Of a stretch of DNA of 5,914 nucleotides, positions 1 to 5,694 are shown piece after piece. Origin of the DNA: CAZYJR01 sp964647905 (GTDB lineage Bacteria; Desulfobacterota; DSM-4660; Desulfatiglandales; HGW-15); contig CAZYJR010000067.1 of assembly GCA_964647905.1 (NCBI GenBank), positions 1-5,914 on the forward strand. The letters run 5' to 3'. Under the pieces are notes generated by a model. That model did not search any database. It saw only the letters and a list, made by a program, of their open reading frames with translations, and was not told where the DNA came from. Each line of letters begins with the position of its first letter. Position 1 is the stretch's first letter. Position numbers and translations under genes: made by a program.

Positions 1-175
1 GCTTGTTTCTGCTGTTCTTGAAGCTGCGGGCCTTGACCAGGCCCTTGGCAGCCAGGCCCCGGAGGCAGTAGTTTACCTTTCCCAGGCTTATGCCCAGGTC
101 CCGGGCAAGCTCGCGCTGGTTCATGCCGGGGTCCGTATGGAGCCGGCGGAGGATCTTGAAGTCGGCTTCCTTCAT
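1..175 (-). CDS. EPS-associated MarR-type winged-helix transcriptional regulator (partial, runs off left edge)
   Basis: My own translation of the - strand from the ATG at 175 gives 58 codons with no stop; the gene continues past position 1, so its C-terminus is missing. Residues 5-50 form a compact winged-helix DNA-binding domain. The stretch NQRELARDLGISLGKVNYCL (residues 19-38) is the helix-turn-helix, and LAAKGLVKARSFKNSRNK after it leads into the wing. This wording matches the short MarR-family regulators found beside exopolysaccharide or LPS clusters (about 100-120 aa in full). By family knowledge it would bind DNA as a dimer; its effector is unknown. The start has only a weak ribosome binding site (AAGAG, 5 nt upstream). 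The frame stays open upstream, but the palindrome and promoter found there argue for this ATG. The family's usual setting suggests an envelope polysaccharide cluster to the left, which cannot be seen here. Domain identity is fairly sure; the regulated genes are inference. Confidence 0.85.
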   Translation of the reverse strand, partial: MKEADFKILRRLHTDPGMNQRELARDLGISLGKVNYCLRGLAAKGLVKARSFKNSRNK

Positions 176-192
176 GCTGGCTCTTGCCGGGT

Positions 193-206
193 GTTCAATG
201 TTGAAC
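193..206. promoter_or_regulatory. Perfect palindrome, candidate autoregulatory operator
   Basis: The + strand reads GTTCAATGTTGAAC, a perfect 6-bp inverted repeat (GTTCAA/TTGAAC) around a 2-bp centre. It lies directly downstream of the predicted -10 box and 17 bp before the regulator's ATG, where a bound dimer would block initiation or early elongation. A winged-helix dimer would be expected to recognise such a site. Autoregulation is inferred from position and symmetry. I found no second copy in the window. Confidence 0.5.
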
Positions 207-207
207 G

Positions 208-238
208 ATTTTAAGGGACGGCCCTCCCCCCCTGTCAA
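208..238 (-). promoter_or_regulatory. Candidate sigma70-type promoter of the MarR-type regulator
   Basis: Read on the - strand, a perfect -35 hexamer TTGACA (238-233) is followed, after 19 bp, by TAAAAT (213-208), which matches the -10 consensus at five of six positions. TTAAAA (214-209) would give an 18-bp spacer instead. The spacer is very G-rich. The predicted start of transcription falls near 201, inside the palindrome at 193-206. The -35 box also sits within a small CCCCT/AGGGG hairpin (229-242), so part of this signal could instead belong to the 3' end of the small gene upstream. Confidence 0.5.
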
Positions 239-258
239 GGGGTTTCTTGCCGAATGAC

Positions 259-456
259 TCAGAAATCGTCATCCTCGTCAGGATCGAAATCCATCATGTT
301 GGTGGCAAAATTCAGAAAGACGCCTAATGCTTCGGATACGTTCTTTACGACCTCGCTGTAGGCCACTTTCTCTTCAACCGTCTTAGCTTTGGACATCCCC
401 CTTAACGCCTTTGACAATTCGCTGGATAGATCACCCAATATTTTGTCCGGATCCAT
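259..456 (-). CDS. Small acidic hypothetical protein, 65 aa
   Basis: I do not recognise a family. The reading frame is supported by a near-ideal ribosome binding site (AAGGAGG at 469-463 on the - strand, 6 nt before the ATG) and a plausible upstream promoter. The protein has 15 acidic and 7 basic residues. Residues 5-20 and 27-53 look helical, the second with a hydrophobic face (VVKNVSEALGVFLNFA). The tail at 56-65 (DFDPDEDDDF) is almost wholly acidic and probably disordered. There is no signal peptide and no convincing membrane segment, so it is likely cytosolic. Its GC content looks lower than that of the transporter genes. It lies 83 bp upstream of the MarR-type regulator on the same strand, so the two may be co-transcribed, though the regulator also seems to have its own promoter. 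An acidic tail can suit a DNA-mimic, antitoxin-like or adaptor role, but nothing here establishes one. Confidence 0.7.
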   Translation of the reverse strand: MDPDKILGDLSSELSKALRGMSKAKTVEEKVAYSEVVKNVSEALGVFLNFATNMMDFDPDEDDDF

Positions 457-506
457 TCTTTTCCTCCTTTAAGATAATGTTTTCTTGTGTGTTGCTTCAG
501 GTCTTT

Positions 507-526
507 GGCGTCTACGCGTATAGGCC
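507..526. repeat. Imperfect 20-bp dyad in the divergent control region
   Basis: The 20 bp here are palindromic at 16 positions, with a perfect TACGCGTA core (513-520) and GGC/GCC ends. The dyad lies downstream of the predicted start site of the small - strand gene and upstream of the predicted promoter of the + strand transporter operon. It could be an operator for an unseen regulator or an element of the small gene's leader RNA. The evidence is symmetry and position only. Confidence 0.3.
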
Positions 527-551
527 AGGTTTGTACGACCAGGGGGATAGG

Positions 552-580
552 ATCATAGCCTCTATTGTAAGACCGGTCCA
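552..580 (-). promoter_or_regulatory. Candidate sigma70-type promoter of the 65-aa gene
   Basis: On the - strand, TGGACC (580-575; four of six matches to TTGACA) and TATGAT (557-552; five of six to TATAAT) are separated by exactly 17 bp. Transcription would start near 545, giving a leader of roughly 90 nt before the ATG at 456. The -35 box overlaps the 8-bp palindrome GACCGGTC (571-578). Confidence 0.45.
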
Positions 581-592
581 GTTTTTTCGGGA

Positions 593-621
593 TTGAAATG
601 GGCGGGCGTATGTGTTAAAGA
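593..621 (+). promoter_or_regulatory. Possible promoter of the liv transporter operon
   Basis: TTGAAA (593-598) matches the -35 consensus at five of six positions. It lies 17 bp before TAAAGA (616-621), a poor -10 box (three of six) that is helped by an extended -10 dinucleotide TG at 613-614. The predicted start near 628 leaves a leader of about 78 nt that begins with a strong hairpin. I saw no sigma54-type GG/GC pair and no leucine-rich leader peptide, so classic leader-peptide attenuation is not supported. Confidence 0.35.
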
Positions 622-628
622 GCTTCAG

Positions 629-652
629 CCGCTCGGGGGGTTCCCAGGGCGG
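629..652 (+). other. Strong hairpin in the 5' leader of the liv operon
   Basis: Left arm 629-637 pairs with 643-652 around the loop GGGTT (638-642). This gives nine base pairs, including one G-U pair at 633/648, with a single bulged A at 646. No U-run follows, so it does not look like an intrinsic terminator. Near the predicted mRNA 5' end it could protect the transcript from 5'-end-dependent decay. Pairing is visible in the sequence; the role is inference. Confidence 0.45.
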
Positions 653-705
653 TTCTCGTCGGGTGTGTCTCCACAAGGTTCATCTTATTTTGGAAGGAGG
701 GTGCT

Positions 706-1872
706 ATGAAGAAGGGTCTGTGGTGTATGCTTTCCCTGGCGGTCATGATGTTTTCAACGGGTGCGGCCGCCCAGCCCAAGGCGATCAAGATCGGGATCAA
801 CGCGCCCCTGACCGGCGACATCCCAAAGGTGGGAGAGGGCACCAAGTACGCGGCGCAGATGTGGCTGGAGGACATAAAGGCCGCGGGCGGTTTGGAGGTG
901 GGGGGAAAGAAATTCCCCGTGGAGGTGATTATCGAGGACAACGAGGCCAAGGCCGAATCCGCGGTCAAGGCCAACACCAAGCTGATTACCGAGAACGAGG
1001 TCCTGGTGATCGTGGGCCCCCAGTCCTCCAAGCAGGCGGTGCCCGCGGGCGGAGTGGCGGACAACTACAAGACCCCCATGATCAGCCCCTGGTCGACCAA
1101 TCCGGACACTACCAAGGACAGGCCTTATGTGTTCAGGGCTTGTTTCTTGGACCCCTTTCAGGGCCCTGTGGTGGCGAACTTCATAACGGAGGAGTTCGGT
1201 TTCACCAAGGCGGCGGTCCTCTATGACGTGGCGAGCGACTACCCCAAGGGGCTGGCCGAGTTCTTCAAGGAGGCGTGGGAAAAGATCCACGGTCCCAAGA
1301 GCGTGGTGGCCTTTGAGAGCTTCACCACGAAGGACGCGGATTTCAGCAGCCAGCTCACCAAGATACTCCAGTCCGGCGCGGAAGTGCTCTTCACCCCGCA
1401 GTACTACAACGAGGTGGCCCTGATCGTGCAGCACGCCCACGAGCTCGGGTGGAACAAGCCCATCGTGGGGAGCGACAGCTGGGGCTCGGCCGAGACCGTG
1501 GAGCTTTGCGGCCCGGATTGCTACGGGCTCTTCTTCAGCACCCACTATGCCGCGGCCGGCGCCAAGGGTGCGACCAAGGAGTTCATAGAGAGGTATGAGA
1601 AGAAGTACGGCTACGTGCCCGACGACGTGGCCGCCCTCACCTGGGACGCCCTCAGGATCGTGGAGCGGGCCGTCAAGGACTGCGGCGGGCTGACCGGGGA
1701 CACCGCCAAGGACCGTGCCTGCGTGCGCGACGCACTGGCCCAGATAAAGGACTTCGAGGGCATCACCGGGAAGATGACCTTCACCGAGGAGGGCGACCCG
1801 ATCAAGTGCGCCGTAATCGTCCGGATCAGCGACAAGGGCGAGTTCGAGTTCTACAAGTCGGTTTGCCCCTAA
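706..1872 (+). CDS. livJ: Branched-chain amino acid ABC transporter, periplasmic substrate-binding protein
   Basis: This 388-residue protein captures the substrate outside the membrane and delivers it to LivHM. Residues 1-22 form a Sec signal peptide: KK at 2-3, a hydrophobic core at 5-16, and an AAA motif giving likely cleavage before Q23. C7 lies in the hydrophobic core, not in a lipobox, so a soluble periplasmic form is likely. The mature part is a two-lobed Peripla_BP_6/LIVBP fold. VGPQSSKQ (103-110) and SPWSTNP (127-133) align with the loops that bind the amino-acid alpha groups in E. coli LIVBP. YDVASDYPKG (173-182) and the YYNE region (233-236) come from the other lobe. The start is fixed by AAGGAGG 5 nt upstream. 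It is first in the operon. Seven cysteines in the mature protein (146, 268, 272, 326, 339, 368, 387) are more than usual. The family also takes up amides, urea and aromatic acids, so the exact ligand is open. Confidence 0.93.
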   Translation: MKKGLWCMLSLAVMMFSTGAAAQPKAIKIGINAPLTGDIPKVGEGTKYAAQMWLEDIKAAGGLEVGGKKFPVEVIIEDNEAKAESAVKANTKLITENEVLVIVGPQSSKQAVPAGGVADNYKTPMISPWSTNPDTTKDRPYVFRACFLDPFQGPVVANFITEEFGFTKAAVLYDVASDYPKGLAEFFKEAWEKIHGPKSVVAFESFTTKDADFSSQLTKILQSGAEVLFTPQYYNEVALIVQHAHELGWNKPIVGSDSWGSAETVELCGPDCYGLFFSTHYAAAGAKGATKEFIERYEKKYGYVPDDVAALTWDALRIVERAVKDCGGLTGDTAKDRACVRDALAQIKDFEGITGKMTFTEEGDPIKCAVIVRISDKGEFEFYKSVCP

Positions 1873-1897
1873 GAGCCGGGACCGGACTGATTCAAGC

Positions 1898-1930
1898 GGC
1901 GGGCCGGGGGCCTGCGCCCCTGCGCCCGCC
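1898..1930 (+). other. GC-rich intercistronic hairpin between the binding-protein gene and livH
   Basis: Outer arms GGCGGGC (1898-1904) and GCCCGCC (1924-1930) are perfectly complementary. Inner arms GGGGC (1907-1911) and GCCCC (1916-1920) close a CTGC loop. C1905-G1922 and G1906-U1921 can fill the junction, leaving only C1923 bulged: about 14 bp in all. The following bases, TTCTTG, are a poor U-run, so full termination is unlikely. Partial termination, or blocking of 3' exonucleases so that the first gene's mRNA lasts longer, fits the need for excess binding protein. Function is inferred from placement. Confidence 0.6.
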
Positions 1931-1956
1931 TTCTTGAGAGCGCAAGGAGCCAGCCG

Positions 1957-2880
1957 ATGCTATTCTTCCTCCAGAACCTGGTAAACGCCCTCCAGTGGGG
2001 CAGCTTCTACGCCCTGATCGCCCTGGGCTACTCCATGGTCTACAGCATCCTGATGCTCTTCAACTTCGCCCACGGCGACATCTTCATGGTGGGGGCCTAC
2101 ATCGGCTTCGGCGTGGCGACCGGACTCCTGGCCCTGGCGTCCTGGGGGGCCGTTGCGGCGCCCGGATGGGTGATCCTGGTCCTTACCATAATCATATCCA
2201 TGTTCCTTACATCCTTCGTGGGCATGATAGTGGAGCGCGTGGGCTACCGCCCGCTGAGAGACGCCCCCAGGGCCTCGGCCGCGATCACCGGGCTGATGAT
2301 CGGGATCATCCTGGAGACCACCAACCTGGCTCTGATGGGGGCCAAGCGGGTAAGGTTTCCGTATCTGATCGAGGGGCACACCTACAACCTGGGAGGGGTC
2401 TTCGTAACCAACAAGAAGATCATGATAGTGCTGGTCTCTATGGGCCTGATGCTGGCGCTCCACCAGTTCATCAAGCGCAGCCGGTACGGGATGGCCATGC
2501 GGGCCATGGCCTACGACTATGTGGTGGTCCCCCTGATGGGGGTATCCATCAACAGGATAGCCGGGATGACCTTCGCCATCGGGTCCGCCCTGGCCGCGGT
2601 GGCCGGGATCCTGTTCGGGGTGGCCTATCCGGTGCTCGATCCCTACATGGGCATAGTCTTCGGGTGGAAGGCCTTTGTGGCCGCGATCCTGGGCGGGCGC
2701 GGGTCCATCATGGGCGCGACCCTGGCGGGGTTCCTGCTGGGGTTCATAGAGATATTCGTGGCGATGGTCTTCCCCTCGACCCTGAGGGACCTGATCGCCT
2801 ACTCGATCATCCTGATCATCCTGGTCTTCAGGCCGCACGGCTTCTTCGGCGAGCCCTACAGTGCGAAGCTGAGGCTCTAG
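1957..2880 (+). CDS. livH: Branched-chain amino acid ABC transporter permease LivH
   Basis: LivH is one of the two inner-membrane subunits that form the translocation path, pairing with LivM. The 307-residue length is typical. The N-terminal signature is clear: ALQWGSFYALIALGYSMVYS (11-30) followed by FNFAHGDIFMVGAY (35-48). Hydrophobic helices follow at about 49-69, 70-93, 107-127, 154-171, 200-226, 236-274 and 277-291. ERVGYRPLRDAPR (93-105) and the cytoplasmic loop around 173-203 (RSRYGMAMRAMAYD, then GVSINRIAG) correspond to the conserved BPD_transp_2 loops, the second contacting the ATPases. GWKAFVAAILGGRGSIMGA (236-254) and the terminal VFRPHGFFGE (290-299) are family hallmarks. The start is supported by AAGGAG at 1944-1949, 7 nt upstream. 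A hairpin separates it from the binding-protein gene; livM follows after 21 bp. Confidence 0.95.
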   Translation: MLFFLQNLVNALQWGSFYALIALGYSMVYSILMLFNFAHGDIFMVGAYIGFGVATGLLALASWGAVAAPGWVILVLTIIISMFLTSFVGMIVERVGYRPLRDAPRASAAITGLMIGIILETTNLALMGAKRVRFPYLIEGHTYNLGGVFVTNKKIMIVLVSMGLMLALHQFIKRSRYGMAMRAMAYDYVVVPLMGVSINRIAGMTFAIGSALAAVAGILFGVAYPVLDPYMGIVFGWKAFVAAILGGRGSIMGATLAGFLLGFIEIFVAMVFPSTLRDLIAYSIILIILVFRPHGFFGEPYSAKLRL

Positions 2881-2901
2881 CCGGCGGGACGAGGAAAGGA
2901 T

Positions 2902-4209
2902 ATGCCTGAAAAGACAGCCGGTACGGGAGGAGACATGACGGGCATGGCGCGCAGGATCTTGGCTCCGTTCTCCAATGCGCCGGTATTGGCATGGCTCCTG
3001 GGGGCCCTGGCGGCCGTCACCCTGGAGAGGGTGGCGGGGACCCCGCTGGCCCACTCCCTGGGCCTTGAAAAGACACCGATGCTCTTCGGCCTGGTGATAA
3101 TGCTGGACAAGCCGCTCCTGATCCCTTCGGCCCTGATCTATGTGGCCGCAGTCTACCTGATCCCCATCCTGGCGGTAATAAGGGCCTCCCGTTTTGCCGC
3201 GGACAGGGCGGTCGGGGGTCTTCTGCGCTTTCCCACGATCGTGACCGTGCTGGTCCATTTGGGGCTACTCTACATGGTGCTCCACATCTGGTCCGGACTG
3301 AGCCCGTACAGGGTGCTCTCGCTCAAGCTCACCCTGATCGCGGTGATCGTGACCCTAAGCCTCAACCTCATAAACGGATACATGGGGGAGTTTTCGTGCT
3401 CGCACCCGGGCTTCATGGCCCTGGGCGCGTACGGGGCCTCGGTCTTCACCCTGGCCCTGTTCGTGGAGCACAAGCTCTTCGGCGCGCCCTTGCTGCCGGC
3501 CTGGATGGGGCCGTTCCTCTTCCCGGTAGGGCTGATAGCCGGGGGCCTGGTGGCCTCGCTCGGGGCTCTGGCCATAGCCATACCCTCGTTCCGCACCCGC
3601 GGGGACTACCTGGCTATCATCTCCCTGGCCTTCATGTTCATCGTAAAGAGCCTGATCGAGAACCTGGAGGTGGTGGGGGGGCCGAGGGGCCTTGGCAACC
3701 AGCCGGACTGGGCCAATCTGCCCACCGTCTTCATATGGGCGGCGGTGGCCCTCTGGATGATAAACAACTTCGTGCGCTCCACCCTGGGAAAGGCGGTCAA
3801 CGCGGTGAGGGACGATGAGGAGGCGGCCGAGGCCATGACGGTCAACACCAGGCGGACCAAGATCATCAACTTCATGTTCGCCGCCTTCTGGGCCGGGGTG
3901 GCCGGGGGTCTTTTCGCCCATGTGCTCAGGTACGTCAATCCGGGCACGTTCGGGATACAGAAGCTCGCCGAGGTGCTGGCCATGGTCTACTTCGGGGGCC
4001 TGAACTCGGTGGTGGGCTCGGTGGTCGGGGCCGTGAGCCTGAGCCTGATGAGCGAGGCCCTGCGGCCCCTGGAGATATTCAAGTGGATCCTGATCCCTCT
4101 CCTGCTGATCCTGGTGATGATCTTCCGTCCCACCGGGCTCATAGCCTTCAGGGAGTTCGATGTGCGCAAGATACTGAGCCCCAGGACGAACCCGGAACAA
4201 GAGGTATAA
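2902..4209 (+). CDS. livM: Branched-chain amino acid ABC transporter permease LivM
   Basis: LivM is the second membrane subunit of the transporter, paired with LivH. At 435 residues it belongs to the long form (E. coli LivM is about 425 aa), with an N-terminal region of roughly 135 residues bearing hydrophobic segments near 27-43, 58-94 and 112-135. The conserved core starts around 140: LSLNLINGYMGEFSCSHPGF (152-171), GDYLAIISLAFMFIV (234-248), GGPRGLGNQP (259-268), the ATPase-contact loop GKAVNAVRDDEEAAEAMTVN (296-315), AGVAGGLFA (331-339) and MVYFGGLNSVVGSVVGA (361-377). FRPTGLI (408-414) ends the membrane domain. C166 stands where many homologues have a small residue or glycine before the conserved His. 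Two starts are possible: M1 with GAGG 7 nt upstream, or M12 (2935) with GGAGG 4 nt upstream. The 11 extra residues are polar and dispensable. The stop is 1 bp before livG. Confidence 0.94.
   Translation: MPEKTAGTGGDMTGMARRILAPFSNAPVLAWLLGALAAVTLERVAGTPLAHSLGLEKTPMLFGLVIMLDKPLLIPSALIYVAAVYLIPILAVIRASRFAADRAVGGLLRFPTIVTVLVHLGLLYMVLHIWSGLSPYRVLSLKLTLIAVIVTLSLNLINGYMGEFSCSHPGFMALGAYGASVFTLALFVEHKLFGAPLLPAWMGPFLFPVGLIAGGLVASLGALAIAIPSFRTRGDYLAIISLAFMFIVKSLIENLEVVGGPRGLGNQPDWANLPTVFIWAAVALWMINNFVRSTLGKAVNAVRDDEEAAEAMTVNTRRTKIINFMFAAFWAGVAGGLFAHVLRYVNPGTFGIQKLAEVLAMVYFGGLNSVVGSVVGAVSLSLMSEALRPLEIFKWILIPLLLILVMIFRPTGLIAFREFDVRKILSPRTNPEQEV
2925..2937 (+). promoter_or_regulatory. Internal ribosome binding site with alternative livM start
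   Basis: GGGAGGAG (2925-2932) precedes an in-frame ATG at 2935-2937. Its GGAGG core is 4 nt from the ATG, slightly close but stronger in sequence than the GAGG (2891-2894) serving the ATG at 2902. The true start could be either; the downstream one removes only residues 1-11. Confidence 0.45.
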
Positions 4210-4210
4210 C

Positions 4211-4981
4211 ATGGCTCTCCTCGAGGTCCGAGACATGACCCACTTCTTCGGCGGGCTGCGGGCCGTCTACAACTACAACCTGGCGGTTGAGCCCGGAGAG
4301 GTGCGGGGGCTGATCGGCCCGAACGGCGCGGGAAAGACCACCATATTCAACCTGATCACCGGCATTCACAGGCCCACCCAGGGGGACATAGTCCTGGACG
4401 GAAAGAGCCTGGTGGGCCTGTACCCCCACGAGATCGCCTCCAGGGGCCTGGGCCGGACCTTCCAAAACCTCCAGCTCTGGCGGCACATGACGGTCATCGA
4501 GCACGTGAAGATGGCCAGGTACTCGAAGCTCAGCTACGGCCTGATCGGGGCCTTCTTCGGCACGGCGGCCCGCCGCCGGGAGGAGGAGGCGATCGAGGAG
4601 CGGGCAGTGGAGCTCCTGCGCATGATGCGGGTGGACCGCGTGGCGGACCAGCTGGTGGTGAACCTCCCCTACGGGGCCCAGCGCAGGGTGGAGATGGCCC
4701 GGGCTCTGGCCACCGAGCCCAAGATCCTCTTCCTGGACGAGCCCACTGCGGGCATGAACCCGGAGGAGCTCAAGCAGATGATGGACATCATCCGCCAGGT
4801 GCGCGACGAGATCGGGCTCGCCATCTTCCTTATCGAGCACCGGCTCAAGATGGTGATGGAGCTCTGCGAGAAGATCCAGACGCTGGTCTTCGGGGAGGTG
4901 ATAGCGGAGGGCACGCCCGAGGAGATCCAGAACGACCCCAAGGTGATCGAGGCCTACCTGGGAAAGGAGGCTGTGGAATAA
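4211..4981 (+). CDS. livG: Branched-chain amino acid ABC transporter ATP-binding protein LivG
   Basis: LivG is one of two cytoplasmic ATPases that drive import by dimerising with LivF beneath LivHM. The 256-residue length is typical. Visible motifs are the Walker A GPNGAGKTT (36-44), the Q-loop FQN with Q85, the signature LPYGAQRR (152-159), the Walker B ILFLDE (172-177, catalytic E177), the D-loop AGMN (180-183) and the H-loop H210 in IEHRL. LPYGAQ in place of LSGGQ is normal for LivG, as is the C-terminal pattern GEVIAEGTPEEI followed by AYLG (248-251). The insert around 100-130 (RYSKLSYGLIGAFFGTAARRR) is also characteristic and helps separate it from LivF. AAGAGG (4199-4204), 6 nt before the ATG, lies inside the end of livM, so translation is probably coupled to livM. 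All catalytic residues are present. Confidence 0.96.
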   Translation: MALLEVRDMTHFFGGLRAVYNYNLAVEPGEVRGLIGPNGAGKTTIFNLITGIHRPTQGDIVLDGKSLVGLYPHEIASRGLGRTFQNLQLWRHMTVIEHVKMARYSKLSYGLIGAFFGTAARRREEEAIEERAVELLRMMRVDRVADQLVVNLPYGAQRRVEMARALATEPKILFLDEPTAGMNPEELKQMMDIIRQVRDEIGLAIFLIEHRLKMVMELCEKIQTLVFGEVIAEGTPEEIQNDPKVIEAYLGKEAVE

Positions 4982-5694
4982 TGCTTCTCTCGGTGGAAAA
5001 CCTGAGGGTTTCCTACGGCCGGATAAAGGCCCTGCACGGGATAGACTTCGATATCGACGAGGGCGAGATCGTGACCATCATCGGCGCCAACGGGGCGGGG
5101 AAGAGCACCACCCTCAGGGCCGTATCCCGCTTGATCCCGGTGGAGCCGGGGAGCCGCATGACGTTCCGCGGGGAGGACCTGCTCCGCTACCCGGCGGACA
5201 AGGTGGTAAGCCGGCTGGGCCTGAGCCACGTACCCGAGGGCAGGCGTCTTTTCGGCAACCTCACGGTGCTGGAGAACCTCCAGCTCGCGGCATTTGCCAG
5301 GAAGGACCGCGACCGGGTCCAGGAGGACATCGAAAGGGTCTTTTCCATATTCGAGCGCCTGAGGGAGCGCTCCTCCCAGAAGGCCGGGACCCTGAGCGGA
5401 GGGGAGCAGCAGATGCTCGCCATAGGGAGGGCCTTTGTGAGCGGGGGGCGCTTCATGCTCCTGGACGAGCCCTCAATGGGCCTCGCGCCGCTCCTCATGA
5501 TGGCGGTCTTCGAGGCCCTGAAGGGGCTAAACGCCGAAGGGACCACCATCCTGCTGGTGGAGCAGAACGCCAGGCTGGCGCTCAAGTTCGCCAGGAGGGG
5601 GTACGTGCTGGAAAGCGGCGACCTGGTGCTGAGCGGGGACTCGGAGAAGCTCCTCAACGACCCGGAAGTAAAAAAGGCCTACCTCGGGGGCTGA
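4981..5694 (+). CDS. livF: Branched-chain amino acid ABC transporter ATP-binding protein LivF
   Basis: LivF is the second ATPase of the transporter. At 237 residues it is of family length. It has Walker A GANGAGKST (35-43), VPEGRRLFGNLTVLENL (84-100) where E86 replaces the usual Q-loop glutamine, signature LSGGEQQ (138-144), Walker B FMLLDE (158-163, E163), D-loop SMGLAP (165-170) and LLVEQN (191-196) where Q195 replaces the usual switch histidine. Both substitutions are standard for LivF and not signs of damage. The C-terminus RGYVLESGDLVLSGD followed by AYLGG is diagnostic. The ATG shares its A with the livG stop (TAATG at 4979-4983), implying termination-reinitiation coupling; AAAGGAGG (4963-4970) lies 10 nt upstream. 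It is the last gene of the operon and ends 5 bp from the stop of the opposing gene. Confidence 0.96.
   Translation: MLLSVENLRVSYGRIKALHGIDFDIDEGEIVTIIGANGAGKSTTLRAVSRLIPVEPGSRMTFRGEDLLRYPADKVVSRLGLSHVPEGRRLFGNLTVLENLQLAAFARKDRDRVQEDIERVFSIFERLRERSSQKAGTLSGGEQQMLAIGRAFVSGGRFMLLDEPSMGLAPLLMMAVFEALKGLNAEGTTILLVEQNARLALKFARRGYVLESGDLVLSGDSEKLLNDPEVKKAYLGG

Noticed and set aside
229..242. CCCCT-GTCA-AGGGG stem as a terminator of the 65-aa gene
   Set aside because: Only 5 bp with no T-run after it on the - strand, and it overlaps a perfect -35 hexamer; the promoter reading explains it better.
411..596. 61-codon open frame on the + strand across the control region
   Set aside because: No ribosome binding site, and it runs through the strong ribosome binding site and promoter of the oppositely oriented 65-aa gene.
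609..705. Possible leader peptide with Leu/Ile/Val codons for attenuation
   Set aside because: The only ATG in the leader region (610) encodes Met-Cys-stop; no branched-chain-rich peptide or terminator/antiterminator pair with a U-run is visible.
612..1226. Open frame of 204 codons on the + strand overlapping the start of the binding-protein gene
   Set aside because: It begins at a GTG without a ribosome binding site and is Gly/Arg/Gln-rich out-of-frame translation of the real gene.
754..1545. Open frame of 263 codons on the - strand opposite the binding-protein gene
   Set aside because: Low-complexity His/Gly/Leu/Arg composition, no ribosome binding site or conserved motif, and fully covered by the well-supported + strand gene.
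1960..3258. Open frame of 432 codons on the - strand opposite livH and the start of livM
   Set aside because: The translation is rich in Gly, His, Gln, Asp and Arg with no domain-like pattern, as expected for the antisense of a GC-rich membrane protein gene; livH and livM are unmistakable on the other strand.
5067..5566. LivF lacking the canonical Q-loop glutamine (E86) and switch histidine (Q195)
   Set aside because: Both are the normal LivF residues (VPEGRR and VEQN motifs), so they do not indicate an inactive ATPase.
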